From NCBI GenBank assembly GCA_023426765.1, contig JAEZBW010000168.1, positions 1 to 5,211 on the forward strand: DNA of 5,211 nucleotides. The letters are read 5' to 3'. The translations under genes and the position numbers were made by a program. This DNA comes from Bacillota bacterium. GTDB lineage: Bacteria; Bacillota; Clostridia; DSM-8532. The notes under the pieces are model-generated. The model was not told where the DNA came from and ran no database searches. It saw only the letters and a list, made by a program, of their open reading frames with translations. Shown here one piece after another: positions 4,022 through 5,211 of the stretch (the first letter of the stretch is position 1; every line of letters begins with the position of its first letter).

Positions 4022-5211
4022 ATGATGAAAAGCTGGGCGCAGCAAACCCTTGAGAAAATGACATTGGAAGAAAAAGCGGGGCAGGTTTTCATTCTGTCTC
4101 AGTTCTCATTCGATGAAACAACCGTGGAAAAAATGCTGGAACAGATTCACAGGCTGAAGCTTGGCGGTGTTTTTCAGTTTCATGTGCTTCAGGACAGGTT
4201 GTCCGAAGTCATTGACGTTTATCAGAAATTTGTGAATATTCCGCTGCTGATCGCTGCAGATTATGAGGTGGGCACGGGCTGGACCATCAAGGACGGCTTC
4301 AGAATGCCCCGGCAGATGGTTCGCGGCGGCTCCGGAGATGAACACACCGAGTATAAAATCGGCGAAATTATTGCAAGACAGGGAAGGGCCGCCGGTGTCA
4401 CCGTTACCTTCAGCCCTTTGCTGGATTTGAATTCCCACCCTGAAAACCCTGATGTAAATATCCGCGCGTATGGTGAAGATGTAAACAGGGTAACATCACT
4501 TGCCACTGCTCAAATTAAAGGCCTGGAGGAAAACGGCATGCTGGCGTGCGTCAAGCACTTCCCCGGCAATGGCGGCACCGGGATGGATCAACACATCATG
4601 GCACCCATCCTTCCGTTTTCTAAAGAAGAAATGGAAAGTACCTATCTGGAAGCTTACCGCAGGGTGTTTGAAGAAACCAATGTGGGCTGCGTCATGGTTG
4701 CCCATCTGGAGGTTCCGGCCTACACCACTGAAATCAACCCCAGGAACGGCAGGCTTGTGCCATCTTCCGCTTCCCACGAGGTTGTTACAGGTCTATTGAG
4801 AGAAAAGCTTGGTTATAAAGGCCTGATCATCACCGATGCCCTTGATATGGGCGGAATCACCTCCCATTATACGAAAGAAGAAAGAGTCGTGAAATGCCTG
4901 CAGGCAGGCTGTGATTCCTTGCTCGTGTTCGCGGGCGGCTGCGAGAATGAAGTAAATGCCGTTCTGAACGCAGTCCGTTCCGGAAGCCTGTCCATGGATA
5001 GGCTGGACGATGCCGTGCTGCATGTGCTGCAGGCGAAGGAAAGGCTTGGGCTGAATCTGACAAAAGGCCTCCCGGCCCCGGCTGATGTGAGGAAGGAATT
5101 GTTCCGGAATGAAAAATATGTGGATTTCCGTGCCGAGATTCTTCAAAAGGGTGTCACGCTTTACAGGAACCGAGATAACATCCTCCCTATTAGTGATATC
5201 AAGGGGAAAAA
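4022..5211 (+). CDS. Glycoside hydrolase family 3, probable beta-N-acetylhexosaminidase, C-terminus cut off by the window
   Basis: The frame runs from ATG 4022 to the window end, giving 396 residues. There is no signal peptide, so it should be cytoplasmic. The TIM-barrel domain spans about residues 8-345. It starts TLEEKAGQVFIL, has substrate-binding IPLLIAADYE (Asp80, Glu82), RAAGVTVTFSPLLDLN (122-137), PDVNIRAYGED (143-153), the KHFPG motif (Lys178, His179) and MDQH (Asp189, His191), the dyad that acts as acid/base in NagZ-type enzymes. The nucleophile is Asp272 in IITDALDM. From about residue 365 a second domain of GH3_C type begins (AEILQKGVTLYRN). The loop reads KHFPGNGGTGMDQH rather than the usual NagZ KHFPGHGxTxxDSH. 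Beta-glucosidase is the alternative. Divergent nagA supports a GlcNAc substrate: wall or chitin fragments. Confidence 0.9.
   Translation, partial: MMKSWAQQTLEKMTLEEKAGQVFILSQFSFDETTVEKMLEQIHRLKLGGVFQFHVLQDRLSEVIDVYQKFVNIPLLIAADYEVGTGWTIKDGFRMPRQMVRGGSGDEHTEYKIGEIIARQGRAAGVTVTFSPLLDLNSHPENPDVNIRAYGEDVNRVTSLATAQIKGLEENGMLACVKHFPGNGGTGMDQHIMAPILPFSKEEMESTYLEAYRRVFEETNVGCVMVAHLEVPAYTTEINPRNGRLVPSSASHEVVTGLLREKLGYKGLIITDALDMGGITSHYTKEERVVKCLQAGCDSLLVFAGGCENEVNAVLNAVRSGSLSMDRLDDAVLHVLQAKERLGLNLTKGLPAPADVRKELFRNEKYVDFRAEILQKGVTLYRNRDNILPISDIKGK

Noticed and set aside
3873..4064. Minus-strand 63-codon frame across the GH3 leader
   Set aside because: It runs opposite the ribosome binding site and start of the GH3 gene and has no translation signal of its own.
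4106..5146. Several minus-strand open frames of 68-117 codons opposite the GH3 gene
   Set aside because: The plus-strand GH3 frame with all catalytic motifs explains the region; the antisense frames overlap each other and lack start signals.

Overview
The window looks like chromosomal DNA of a Bacillota bacterium, probably of the class Clostridia. The reasons are strong purine-rich ribosome binding sites (GGAGG-type), compact intrinsic terminators, a DUF421 (YetF-like) membrane protein paired with a small DUF4363-type lipoprotein, and an N-acetylglucosamine-6-phosphate deacetylase of the HxH (Bacillus-like) metal type. This is inference from gene families; the species cannot be read from the sequence. 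No RNA gene, CRISPR array, insertion sequence or prophage gene was recognised.

Layout from left to right. (1) Bases 1-1219 are AT-rich. On the minus strand they carry a GNAT acetyltransferase (354-869) with a recognisable sigma-A-type promoter (936-964), followed 59 bases downstream by the start of a multi-pass membrane protein (294 to beyond base 1). Upstream of that promoter, 965-1219 holds no convincing gene but contains an imperfect 56-base inverted repeat, small repeats and a coding-like frame broken by stop codons. (2) Bases 1220-2323, minus strand, form a two-gene unit: a DUF421 membrane protein (1613-2323) followed by a DUF4363-type lipoprotein (1220-1573). Its leader (2324-2487) has a plausible promoter, then a perfect 12-bp stem terminator, then a second perfect hairpin before the ribosome binding site. 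This arrangement could end nagA transcription, attenuate the DUF421 unit, or both. (3) Bases 2553-5211 hold a divergent amino-sugar locus: nagA on the minus strand (2553-3695) and a family 3 glycoside hydrolase on the plus strand (4022 to beyond 5211). They are separated by a 326-base regulatory region with several dyads and candidate promoters.

How the genes may work together: the glycosidase has no signal peptide and keeps the Asp-His dyad typical of the GH3 beta-N-acetylglucosaminidases (NagZ type), so it probably cuts GlcNAc-containing material inside the cell. NagA then deacetylates GlcNAc-6-phosphate to glucosamine-6-phosphate for glycolysis or wall synthesis. The DUF421/lipoprotein pair is an envelope module of unknown biochemical role. 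The GNAT and membrane protein pair is probably an unrelated accessory unit.

Nothing here is clearly a new system. The points most worth a second look are the attenuator-like leader of the DUF421 operon, the variant active-site loop of the GH3 enzyme, and the unexplained inverted repeat and decayed frame in 965-1254.
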